The position numbers were made by a program, and so were the translations under genes. From Apostichopus japonicus (lineage: Eukaryota; Echinodermata; Holothuroidea; Aspidochirotida; Stichopodidae), in assembly GCF_037975245.1 (NCBI RefSeq), contig NC_092576.1:45237111-45301110 (forward strand): 64,000 nucleotides of DNA, written 5' to 3'. This document shows positions 24,151 to 34,554 of the stretch, one piece after another. The notes beneath the pieces were generated by a model that saw only the letters and a program-made list of their open reading frames with translations, did no database searches and was not told the origin of the DNA. The first letter of the stretch is position 1. Each line of letters begins with the position of its first letter.

Positions 24151-26324
24151 GGGCAATTCCATGGTAACGGAAGGACATTGGGACTAATTTTCTGACATTT
24201 GAACAAGTATATCATGAATATCCCCATTAATTACAACAAATAATTGTCATCATTGACTAGCTATAACTACATACTTCAATTTCCACATATTTTTTTTTAC
24301 ACAAACCCTTCCCATTTTTGAAATATGAATATTAATGAGGTCGGTAACGGAAGGACAGCAAACGGACAAGGGTTTTCACACGTCTTGAGTTTATTGTAAA
24401 ACTCTGTGAATTCTATGGAGTAATCTTATTTTAGAGGTGAGAAATGTTATCCCAATACTGTTTCCTATACTGTACCACTTTCAATTCTGAAATTGTTGCT
24501 TTGGTTTTCTAGAAATATAGTGCTAATTAAAGTTAAATTTGGTAACGGAAGGACGGTAACGGAAGGAAAATATGTCCACTCAGTTACAAAGAAGAGTATA
24601 TCACATGTTGACACAATAATAAAATTGTCAGAACCAACATTCCAATGTGAACTATAACAATGTATTGACCATCCAAAGCAAAAATATGGAAGTTATTTCT
24701 AATTATCAACTAACCACATTATGTTAATTAACTGTATGTCAATAACTGAAAAAGCAAAACTGAAAAAGTTGAAGCAACTATCACTATATTCAACTGAATT
24801 TATTCTAAAATGATAATCAACTGAAGCTAAAGTCCTACTACTTAAGGAATAATCACCTGCTAATTAATGGGAAGTGATTGTATCTGAAAGTACAAACAAA
24901 TTATAACGTTAATTAACGGTATCAATACCTGAATTTTGAAAAAGTGAATCCGAAAAAGTCGAGGCAACTACAGTGTATTAATATACTCAACAAAATTTAA
25001 TCTAAAATATTAGTCAACTGAAGCTGAAATCCTACTACTTTTGGAATAATTAATGAGAAGTAATTACTGTATATCTAAAGGAACAAACAATCACACAATC
25101 TTCATGCATAAGCATGCAACGTTACTCAGTGATACTGTACTCTGGACAACCTAATTCCCCTCTGGGATAGCGTCACTGAAAATGTATCTCTCCCTGTTGT
25201 CCATGAATGGTGACGGTAGCAGCTTCACAATTTGATCCTCCGTGACCACTCCATATTTGTCTGTGAGATCCCTTGCAACAAACACTTTGCCTTCCTTATC
25301 ACCCTTGTGGAGATGGGTCCCACACACTTCATTTTCATGAACTTCTGTGACAAGTGCTACAAACTTGTATGATTTGATGACTTCATTTCCCCCCACATGT
25401 TCTACAAGAATGAAGTCCCCACACTGTGTTGGTCATTGAACTGTAGGGGATTCAGGGGCACTACAAAGCTTGGACCCCATCAGTCTATGTGAAGAAGTGG
25501 ATAAACTGTGGCAAGTTGAACGCTAAACTGTACACATTTAGCATTGAGACATGAAATGAATTGTTGGCTGCCCTAGTCCAGACAGTCAACAATAGAGTAT
25601 ACAATCACACCGCCTTAGTAGATATAAACATCATTCTCAGAGTCAACAACTCCCACAGGATGCTGTATACAATATATATGTATGCATGCAATGATATTTA
25701 CTTTTAATCATAGGCAAATGACTCAATTATCTGACTGGAAAAAAAAATTGTCCTTCCGTTACTGTCCTTCCGTTACCAAAATGGTAACGGAAAGACAGGT
25801 TTTAATCAATCATAATGAACAAACGAAGAGGACCAGGGTGAAACTAATTATTTCATTTTGTTGGCCAATCTAAACTTGCTTTGAAGATGAACTTTCATTT
25901 TAATCATGCTGCAACTTTTCCTGAAAAACTAAAAAAAGTTATATTTTCGGTAACGGAAGGACATTTCAAATGGCAAAAATACCGAAGGCCACTGAAGCGG
26001 AACCAATGAAGAAAAGGGGCAAAAATATTATCCATTCAGTTTTCCATTATCTATACTCTGACATGGTAGTGGCTGATATCATTTATATACTTGCTATCAA
26101 TTAGCAGTGACGAAATAGTTTTTACTACCAATCATCCAATTTTCTGTATCAACTGATGAATATTCAATTACCCATATATTTTCATTCCAAAATGCATGAA
26201 AATTGCATTTCTGAACCTGATTCTGGAAAATATGGACTCTTAGCTTTCATTTGACACCAAATTTACTATTGTCACACACTTTTAATTTTTTGGGTATCAT
26301 GTCCACTTTCTCATGGAATTGCCC
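24151..26324. mobile_element. DNA transposon C, 2174 bp, nested in B, TIR GGGCAATTCCATG, TSD TCAT
   Basis: TIRs GGGCAATTCCATG / CATGGAATTGCCC are flanked by TCAT at 24147-24150 and 26325-26328. The motif GGTAACGGAAGGACA occurs about eight times: 24163 (directly after the TIR), 24343, 24541, 24555; 25749 and 25763 (inverted); 25783 and 25949 (direct). It inserted close to the right end of B, so it is younger than B. A short minus-strand coding remnant lies at 25151-25429. Confidence 0.92.
25151..25429 (-). pseudogene. Coding remnant in element C (GDFILV module)
   Basis: The minus-strand frame reads QCGDFILVEHVGGNEVIKSY, then FVALVTEVHENEVCG and IVKLLPSPFMDNRERYIF, ending at a stop near 25151. 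The pattern GDF-hydrophobic-V, a central V/A-V-x-E-V strand and a closing I-V-x-L-L-P-x-P is the same kind of C-terminal module seen in element B. A stop codon (TGA) lies a few codons upstream in frame, so this is either a terminal exon with an acceptor just upstream (CCCCTACAG) or a decayed remnant. No catalytic residues are visible. The function is inferred only from its position inside a transposon. Confidence 0.45.
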
Positions 26325-26370
26325 TCATCTAAATTTTAGCCCTGAGGTTGACAGGTTTTGGATCTGACCC

Positions 26371-29300
26371 AGTACAGTAAGAACAAGTTACACACAGAAA
26401 TGGAAATTGGAAGTGTTGATGTACCATTCCTGTGGTTCTGTGTTATTTACAAAGTGTGTAACTCAGTACAGGCAACATTGCTGTAATATGAGTACATGTA
26501 CAGACATCTCACTACACGTCTACAGTACAGTAATGACATGTTACACACAGAAATGGAAATTGGAAGTGTTCCTGTACCTTTCCTGTGGTTCTGTGTTATT
26601 TACAAAGTGTGTAACTCATTACAGGCAACATTGCTGTAATATGAGTACATGTACAGACATCTCACTACACGTCTACAGTACAGTAAGAACAAGTTACACA
26701 CAGAAATGGAAATTGGAAGTGTTGATGTACCATTCCTGTGGTTCTGTGTTATTTACAAAGTGTGTTACTAAGTACAGGCAACATTGCTGTAATATGAGTA
26801 CATGTACAGACATCTCACTACATGTCTACGGTACAGTAAGAACATGTAACTGTACACACAGAAATGGAAATTGGAAGTGTTGATGTACCTCTCCTGTGGT
26901 TCTGTGTTATTTACAAAGTGTGTAACTCAGTACAGGAAACATTGCTGTAATATGAGTACATGTACAGACATCTCACTACACGTCTACAGTACAGTAATGA
27001 CATGTTACACACAGAAATGGAAATTGGAAGTGTTCCTGTACCTTTCCTGTGGTTCTGTGTTATTTACAAAGTGTGTAACTCAGTACAGGAAACATTGCTG
27101 TAATATGAGTACATGTACAGACATCTCACTACACGTCTACAGTACAGTAAGAACAAGTTACACACAGAAATGGAAATTGGAAGTGTTGATGTACCATTCC
27201 TGTGGTTCTGTGTTATTTACAAAGTGTGTTACTAAGTACAGGCAACATTGCTGTAATATGAGTACATGTACAGACATCTCACTACATGTCTACGGTACAG
27301 TAAGAACATGTTACTGTACACACAGAAATGGAAATTGGAAGTGTTCCTGTACCTCTCCTGTGGTTCTGTGTTATTTACAAAGTGTGTAACTCAGTACAGG
27401 AAACATTGCTGTAATATGAGTACATGTACAGACATCTCACTACATGTCTACAGTACAGTAATGACATGTTACACACAGAAATGGAAATTGGAAGTGTTCC
27501 TGTACCTTTCCTGTGGTTCTGTGTTATTTACAAAGTGTGTAACTCAGTACAGGAAACATTGCTGTAATATGAGTACGTGTACAGACATCTCACTACACGT
27601 CTACAGTACAGTAATAACATGTTACACACAGAAATGGAAATTGGAAGTGTTCATGTACCTTTCCTGTGGTTCTGTATTATTTAAAAAGTGTGTAACTCAG
27701 TACAGGCAACATTGATGTAACATGAGTACATGTACAGACATCTCACTACACGTCTACGGTACAGTAAGAACAAGTTACACACAGAAATGGAAATTGGAAG
27801 TGTTCATGTACCTTTCCTGTGGTTCTGTGTTATTTACAAAGTGTGTAACTCAGTACAGGAAACATTGCTGTAATATGAGTACATGTACAGACATCTCACT
27901 ACACGTCTACAGTACAGTAAGAACAAGTTACACACAGAAATGGAAATTGGAAGTGTTGATGTACCATTCCTGTGGTTCTGTGTTATTTACAAAGTGTGTA
28001 ACTCAGTACAGGCAACATTGCTGTAATATGAGTACATGTACAGACATCTCACTACACGTCTACAGTACAGTTATGACATGTTACACACAGAAATGGAAAT
28101 TGGAAGTGTTCCTGTACCTTTCCTGTGGTTCTGTGTTATTTACAAAGTGTGTAACTCAGTACAGGAAACATTGCTGTAATATGAGTACATGTACAGACAT
28201 CTCACTACACGTCTACAGTACAGTAAGAACAAGTTACACACAGAAATGGAAATTGGAAGTGTTGATGTACCATTCCTGTGGTTCTGTGTTATTTACAAAG
28301 TGTGTTACTAAGTACAGGCAACATTGCTGTAATATGAGTACATGTACAGACATCTCACTACATGTCTACGGTACAGTAAGAACATGTTACTGTACACACA
28401 GAAATGGAAATTGGAAGTGTTCCTGTACCTCTCCTGTGGTTCTGTGTTATTTACAAAGTGTGTAACTCAGTACAGGAAACATTGCTGTAATATGAGTACA
28501 TGTACAGACATCTCACTACATGTCTACAGTACAGTAATGACATGTTACACACAGAAATGGAAATTGGAAGTGTTCCTGTACCTTTCCTGTGGTTCTGTGT
28601 TATTTACAAAGTGTGTAACTCAGTACAGGAAACATTGCTGTAATATGAGTACGTGTACAGACATCTCACTACACGTCTACAGTACAGTAATAACATGTTA
28701 CACACAGAAATGGAAATTGGAAGTGTTCATGTACCTTTCCTGTGGTTCTGTATTATTTAAAAAGTGTGTAACTCAGTACAGGCAACATTGATGTAACATG
28801 AGTACATGTACAGACATCTCACTACACGTCTACGGTACAGTAAGAACAAGTTACACACAGAAATGGAAATTGGAAGTGTTCATGTACCTTTCCTGTGGTT
28901 CTGTGTTATTTACAAAGTGTGTAACTCAGTACAGGAAACATTGCTGTAATATGAGTACATGTACAGACATCTCACTACACGTCTACAGTACAGTAAGAAC
29001 AAGTTACACACAGAAATGGAAATTGGAAGTGTTGATGTACCATTCCTGTGGTTCTGTGTTATTTACAAAGTGTGTAACTCAGTACAGGCAACATTGCTGT
29101 AATATGAGTACATGTACAGACATCTCACTACACGTCTACAGTACAGTTATGACATGTTACACACAGAAATGGAAATTGGAAGTGTTCCTGTACCTTTCCT
29201 GTGGTTCTGTGTTATTTACAAAGTGTGTAACTCAGTACAGGAAACATTGCTGTAATATGAGTACATGTACAGACATCTCACTACACGTCTACAGTACAGT

Positions 29301-29421
29301 AAGAACAAGTTACACACAGAAATGGAAATTGGAAGTGTTGATGTACTGTACCATTCCTGTGGTTCTGTGTTATTTACAAAGTGTGTAACTCAGTACAGGC
29401 AACATTGCTGTAATATGAGTA
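26371..29421. repeat. ATG101-intron satellite, second array (about 20 monomers)
   Basis: The same 153-bp monomer in the same orientation resumes after element B with AGTACAGTAAGAAC, completing the monomer interrupted at 21355. A seven-monomer higher-order unit of 1076 bp (7 x 153 + 5) is visible from 27722 to 28797 and repeats from 28798. Subtypes are the same as in the first array, so the block structure probably predates the A and B insertions. It is interrupted at 29421 by element D. Confidence 0.95.
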
Positions 29422-30618
29422 TAGTAAGACGGGGTAAAAAAAAAACGTTTCCTTAAAGTTTAACATAAAACTCGTTAGGTAGATGCTTAGGTAGATATTT
29501 TAGCATTGTCAGTTGACAAGTGGGAATACCTTCCTAAATAGCCATAATAAAAATTTCAATCACAATGAGTAAAGGAGAAATTCCAGAAAAGGGGTGGTTT
29601 TTTTTTACCCCGGCTGTTTGTCATTTTTGGGGTAAAAAAAAACCCTGCTGGGGTAAAAAAAGTCCACACTGTTAAAACAACATACTACCAAAGAAAATGT
29701 GCAAAACCACCAGAAATATTTTCAGCACACTTTAGAAAAGCTTTATTTGGGCATTTTCAATCAAGTTCTGCATGAATTAACCTATTGCCAAACGATAAAC
29801 TCCGGGAAACAAACCCCACCTTCCGAGACTAAGCAAGATTCTATCAAGACTGTTTAATACCCCCTAAAACATAATTGACCATGTTTTATGAGTTTTATTC
29901 TATATATTAGTATCACATCCAGCTGTGGGGTTGGGACTTAGGGTAGAGAATAATTTAGGACTCTAAAAATAACAAGATAACCATATACAGCAGACATATA
30001 TTGTGTTAGGCTATAACACTAGGCTAACATAGAAATAACTTAGGTTAAGAACAGGCAACAGTTAGTTATAAAAAGGTAAATTATTATAATGGTAGAAATT
30101 AGAGGAGCATAGATGTACTCCCTGTGTCAATCATATAGCAATTCTAACATTCTGTGATAAATATAAACCATTTTGGGAGGAAATTAGGACTGGTCTTTTT
30201 TTACCCCAAACGGACACTAAACCCTGGGGTAAAAAAAAATCACGTCATTCGAGAAAACTGGCAGATCGTGCGGGTAATTACATTACTGATTCATGTAGGT
30301 ACGCCTCTTGTTATCATAACCAAGAAACAAAAACCTCTATATCAGTTCTAATATTTTTGCAGGATAAAGTTAAAGGACAGTGTTCAGAACTTAAATATTT
30401 GCTATTTTTAGAGTATGGGAAAAGTCGGCGCTAAAAGTATCGGTACGCCGATGGAAAAGAATAGTAACAATCAATAAAGTATGTCAGAATTGACTTGGGC
30501 ACCATGGTTTTCAAAAACACCATACAAAAATGTGCTTCTATTTCTCACGACTTGTAGTTGGGGGGTGGTTTTTTTTTACCCCAACTACCCTGTGGTTTTT
30601 TTTTACCCCGTCTTACTA
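29422..30618. mobile_element. DNA transposon D, 1197 bp, TIR TAGTAAGACGGGGTAAAAAA, TSD TA
   Basis: TIRs of at least 20 bp (TAGTAAGACGGGGTAAAAAA and its reverse complement) are flanked by TA at 29420-29421 and 30619-30620. Removing the element restores GAGTACATG of the monomer. The motif GGGGTAAAAAAA occurs about eight times: at both tips and near 29597, 29630, 29650, 30190, 30222 and 30570, in both orientations. No coding capacity was seen. The TA duplication is typical of Tc1/mariner-like and some other superfamilies. Assignment is open. Confidence 0.88.
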
Positions 30619-31958
30619 TACATGTACAGACATCTCACTACATGTCTACAGTACAGTAAGAACATGTTACTGTACACACAGAAATGGAAATTGGAAGTGT
30701 TCCTGTACCTCTCCTGTGGTTCTGTGTTATTTACAAAGTGTGTACTGTAACTCAGTACAGGAAACATTGCTGTAATATGAGTACATGTACAGACATCTCA
30801 CTACGGGTCTACAGTACAGTAATGACATGTTACACACAGAAATGGAAATTGGAAGTGTTCCTGTACCTTTCCTGTGGTTCTGTGTTATTTACAAAGTGTG
30901 TAACTCAGTACAGGAAACATTGCTGTAATATGAGTACATGTACAGACATCTCACTACACGTCTACAGTACAGTAAGAACAAGTTACACACAGAAATGGAA
31001 AATTGGAAGTGTTCCTGTACCTTTCCTGTGTTTCTGTGTTATTTACAAAGTTTGTAACTCAGTACAGGCAACATTGCTGTAATATGAGTACATGTACAGA
31101 CATCTCACTACGCGTCTACAGTACAGTAAGAACAAGTTACACACAGAAATGGAAATTGGAAGTGTTCATGTACCTTTCCTGTGGTTCTGTGTTATTTACA
31201 AAGTGTGTAACTCAGTACACGCAACATTGCTGTAATATGAGTACATGTACAGACATCTCACTACGCGTCTACAGTACAGTAAGAACAAGTTACACACAGA
31301 AATGGAATTTGGAAGTGTTCCTGTACCTTTCCTGTGGTTCTGTGTTATTTACAAAGTGTGTAACTCAGTACAGGCAACATTGCTGTAATATGAGTACATG
31401 TACAGACATCTCACTACACGTCTACAGTACAGTAAGAACAAGTTACACACAGAAATGGAAATTGGAAGTGTTCATGTACCTTTCCTGTGGTTCTGTGTTA
31501 TTTACAAAGTGTGTAACTCAGTACACGCAACATTGCTGTAATATGAGTACGTGTACAGACATCTCACTACACGTCTACAGTACAGTAAGAACAAGTTACA
31601 CACAGAAATGGAATTTGGAAGTGTTCCTGTACCTTTCCTGTGGTTCTGTGTTATTTACAAAGTGTGTAACTCAGTACAGGCAACATTGCTGTAATATGAG
31701 TACATGTACAGACATCTCACTACACATCTACAGTACAGCAAGAACAAGTTACACACAGAAATGGATAATTGGAAAGTGTTCCTGTACCTTTCCTGTGGTT
31801 CTGTGTTATTTACAAAGTGTGTAACTCAGTACAGGAAACATTGCTGTAACATGAGTACATGTACAGACACTTCACTACATGCATACAGTACAGTAATAAC
31901 ATGTTACACACAGAAATGGAAATTGGAAGTGTTCCTGTACCTTTCCTGTGGTTCTGTG
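30619..31958. repeat. ATG101-intron satellite, third array, ending inside exon 2
   Basis: About nine monomers lie between element D and ATG101 exon 2. They show more sequence variety than the central blocks (for example CGCGTCTAC, TACACGCAAC and GGAATTTGGAAG variants), as expected at an array edge. The final monomer stops within exon 2: bases 31941-31958 are at once satellite and coding sequence. This is the only monomer boundary that runs into non-satellite coding DNA. Confidence 0.92.
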
Positions 31959-32018
31959 GAAAAGTATGGTATGAAATATGCTGTTGACAACCTCCTCTAG
32001 CTGCTTGCTCTCAACAGT
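31941..32018 (-). CDS. atg101: ATG101 exon 2
   Basis: A polypyrimidine tract ending in CAG precedes 26 codons starting TVESKQLEEV and ending IFHTILFHRTTGK, then AAG followed by GTACAG as 5' splice site. The peptide aligns closely with human ATG101 residues of the form SVEGRQVEEA...LHTVLLHRSTGK, the first helix of the HORMA fold. Both ends are phase 0, consistent with exons 1 and 3. The last 18 nt (31941-31958) and the donor are shared with every monomer of the satellite that fills the following intron. The true exon is recognised because only here does the sequence continue upstream into the conserved coding region. If the intron were retained, translation would continue a few dozen codons into satellite DNA and stop. 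Confidence 0.92.
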
Positions 32019-33130
32019 CTGAAAAAAAGAGGAGAAATGAATGAGAAAAAGATCCACAATAAAATGGAAACCAATGCAAAACAAGAAATTGTTGGACAAA
32101 TTATCAGCTCGATTAAGATGAGAAGGATTGGCTAACAAATTACCGACAATGTGTCTTTTGGACCAGTACGGTGTCTCACACTGACAGAAAGGAACATACA
32201 GTACAGTACAACCATTGGTTCAATGTGATGATCATACAGAACTCCCACTGTTACCTCATTAACAGTATTACATGACAGTATAGAATGACTGCATTCCCAT
32301 TGAGGTAGTTTCCCCTATCACCCCTCCCCCCTCACCCATAGGTACTGTATTGTTTTTATTTAAATATAAACTAAAGAATAACATGTGATGAGCCTCCAGT
32401 CCCGATGCACCCTCCAAAGCTAACAACTACAGTACCCAATCGCAGTGAACCCTTTTATTGCACAAATAAGCACCAGCCCAGTTTGTTCAATAAATAAGCA
32501 CAAGCTAACCTAACATAGCATTATTCATATAGGCCCTTCTGTTACGTGTATGGCAATACTTCAAATAAGCACAAGCTAACCTAACATAGCCTAGACCAAA
32601 GGTTATTCAAATAGGCCCACCTGTTATAAAAGTACAGCAAAACTGTACACGCGATACAACATTAGTCAGATTAAATATGGTTGCAAATAAAGGTGGCCGA
32701 AAACATAATTTCATGGTCTATCGATATTTGCTGAAACTTACAGAACTGTAAAGCAACATTCAAGGTGCTTCTTGTACATCACGTTCACATACATGTTAAT
32801 TGAGGGCAGTGTAACTTACTGCAGGGAGGTATTAAAAAGGAAAAGTCAGTTCCAGGGAGGAAGGGCCTAAACAATTGCAGGTGGTGTATGTCAGTATTTT
32901 TCTAAAAGTGTACATTCAGAAGGGAATAATTTGTACTTTAAGCAATTAAATACTCTGCACATATTTAAACTTATTGATGTCAACATGTTAACTCTCATAC
33001 CTGCAATGCTTTGAAATGACTTACAGTTAACAGTATCATGGTACTGGATATTGTGTAATTTATATCACCAAGTAGTAACTCCTAAGTAGGTTTCATAACA
33101 ACCAATTAAATCAATGTATTGTTCTCTTAC
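32019..33130 (-). other. ATG101 intron 1
   Basis: About 1.1 kb between exon 1 (donor GTAAGAG) and exon 2 (acceptor TTTTTTTCAG). It is AT-rich and contains short duplicated tracts, for example two copies of the phrase ACAAGCTAACCTAACATAGC near 32500 and 32571. No satellite monomer and no transposon with clear ends was seen. Confidence 0.7.
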
Positions 33131-33160
33131 TAGTTCAAAGACTTGAGATCTGGCATTCAT
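33131..33160 (-). CDS. atg101: ATG101 exon 1 (coding part)
   Basis: Thirty coding bases from an ATG in acceptable context (A at -3) read MNARSQVFEL, followed directly by a GTAAGAG 5' splice site in phase 0. This matches the N-terminus of ATG101 as remembered from insects and resembles the human MNCRSEVLEV. ATG101 is a HORMA-domain protein that binds and stabilises ATG13 in the ULK1 kinase complex, which starts autophagosome formation in the cytosol. The next exon, 1.1 kb downstream on the same strand, continues the family in phase 0. The start is chosen because it is the conserved family start. The tiny exon has no weight alone; the call rests on the three exons together. I see no clear promoter element, and the transcription start is not determined. 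Confidence 0.85.
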
Positions 33161-33997
33161 CCTTCTATTAAGTTTTCTTCTCAACTACTCGCCATGTAAG
33201 TCTAAGTTAGCTGTGCTGCAATACAATAGTGCAAATATAAAATACTTGCAGACATAAACATGGTAGAACACATCTAGGAATTATATAACAGTACATCAAA
33301 ACCGGGTTCTCAAAGAAGATAATCCATCTATAACATATAATATATCTAGAGTCATCAAACCAGTGCCCTACAGCTTACCCTATGGGTCATTATGATCATA
33401 TAGACCTATACCCTACACATCTATACTAAAAACACCCTTCTACTTCTCATAAAGATACAGGTACATATATATTGTCATCCCACCAGTGGCCTACATCATA
33501 CCTTGTGAGCCATTATGATCCTTTACACATCTATACTAAACAAAACAATACACTTCTACTGTACTTCTCATAAAGATACAAGCTGATGAGAAAGCCAGCC
33601 ATATTACAGTGCAGTATATACGTGTACATTAATTTCTTTTGAAGCCTTTCTCCCAACCACTTTCTCCCATTATGAGAGCTGAACACATCTGCAGTATACA
33701 CATTAATCAATCGCAAAGTATAAATATTCTAGTTCTAGCACGGGATAGGCCTATCCTGTAACTGTGCTAGACCTAACTTAGGCCAACCAATATTTGACAT
33801 TTGATTTTGAATGTTTCTACTTGGACCTGAAACGGTAGACTTCCTTACTATAAACACTAGCCAAGTGTCAACTTAACTTAACGCTACAGATGCTATGCTA
33901 ATTCAGCCTGTTTTTTCGTACTGTAAATGCACTACCCGTTACCGTTACTCTTGTGCGAAGCGTAGCTGCTCGCTGAACTAGTATCTGTACACAGCCT
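33161..33997. other. ATG101 upstream region and 5' leader
   Basis: Upstream of the start codon in gene sense. A very short upstream frame (ATG GCG AGT AGT TGA) lies about 33 nt before the start codon, if that segment is in the mRNA. No clear TATA box. Promoter position undetermined. Confidence 0.4.
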
Positions 33998-34005
33998 ACT
34001 ATCAC

Positions 34006-34036
34006 CAACGAGGTAAATGAATCATTTACCTCGTTG
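34006..34036. mobile_element. 31-bp perfect palindrome with 8-bp target duplication
   Basis: CAACGAGGTAAATGA, one A, then its exact reverse complement. The palindrome is flanked on both sides by ACTATCAC (33998-34005, 34037-34044). Two abutted TIRs with a hAT-sized duplication would be the minimal product of an internal deletion. It lies 0.85 kb upstream of the ATG101 start codon. Confidence 0.75.
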
Positions 34037-34554
34037 ACTATCACCGTATCGGCCTAGTCTAGATGTAGGCTAGGCCTGGTTTGTATACACTAAGCAGTCG
34101 CATTGTACAGGAATGCATTGAACACGCCGACTTTATGTTAATTACCCCACAACCATCCTGGGGAAAAAAATCACGCGGCCAGGCATACCGAGTGAAAGAG
34201 CTAACGTTAGTTTTTAGTAACTGTTAGGTTAACATATCCTCTGCAAAAGCGAATATGTTTTAAGTGAAAGTGAAGCTTAATGGTTACTTACATATATTAC
34301 AAGCTTCACAAATCACTAATCAAAGCGCTATCGAGGGGTATCTTCCATAGTACCGAGATAAAGTACAATTGCACCATACAGACAAACATAAACATTGGCC
34401 TATGACGTAAAAAACAATAATTTTTGTTCGTTCGAAGTTGTTCGTTATAGAACGCCGAAAGGGTAACAAATTATGGGAACACAAACTTGCTGTAATTATA
34501 TGTATACAACTGGTTGTAGCTGCATGCTGCAGTTTAGTTACATTGATATATACA

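Larger units (their letters stand above)
21356..26370. mobile_element. DNA transposon B, 5015 bp including nested C, TIR GGGTCAGATCCAAAACCT, TSD AGTA
   Basis: Perfect 18-bp TIRs (GGGTCAGATCCAAAACCT / AGGTTTTGGATCTGACCC) are flanked by AGTA at 21352-21355 and 26371-26374. Excision restores the monomer phrase CTACAGTACAGTAAG. The motif GTTATGGACGGAAT occurs about ten times: 21382, 21547, 21738, 21759, 21913 and 21927 (direct); 23639 and 23662 (inverted); 23833 (direct); 24001 (inverted). Excluding the nested C, B is about 2.8 kb, and its right end after C is only 46 bp. A minus-strand coding remnant lies at 22275-22640. Confidence 0.93.
10721..31940 (-). other. ATG101 intron 2, expanded to about 21.2 kb by satellite and transposons
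   Basis: The intron runs from GTACAG beside exon 2 to TTCTTGCAG beside exon 3. Except for the 36 nt next to exon 3 (10721-10756), it consists of the 153-bp satellite plus four inserted DNA transposons (A, B with nested C, and D). Removing the transposons and collapsing the satellite to one copy leaves an intron of roughly 170 nt: about 135 nt from the monomer plus the unique 36 nt. This is my inference for the ancestral intron. Confidence 0.8.

Noticed and set aside
10757-31958. Regularly spaced repeats as a CRISPR-like array
   Set aside because: There are no unique spacers between repeats; the units are contiguous satellite monomers in a eukaryotic intron.
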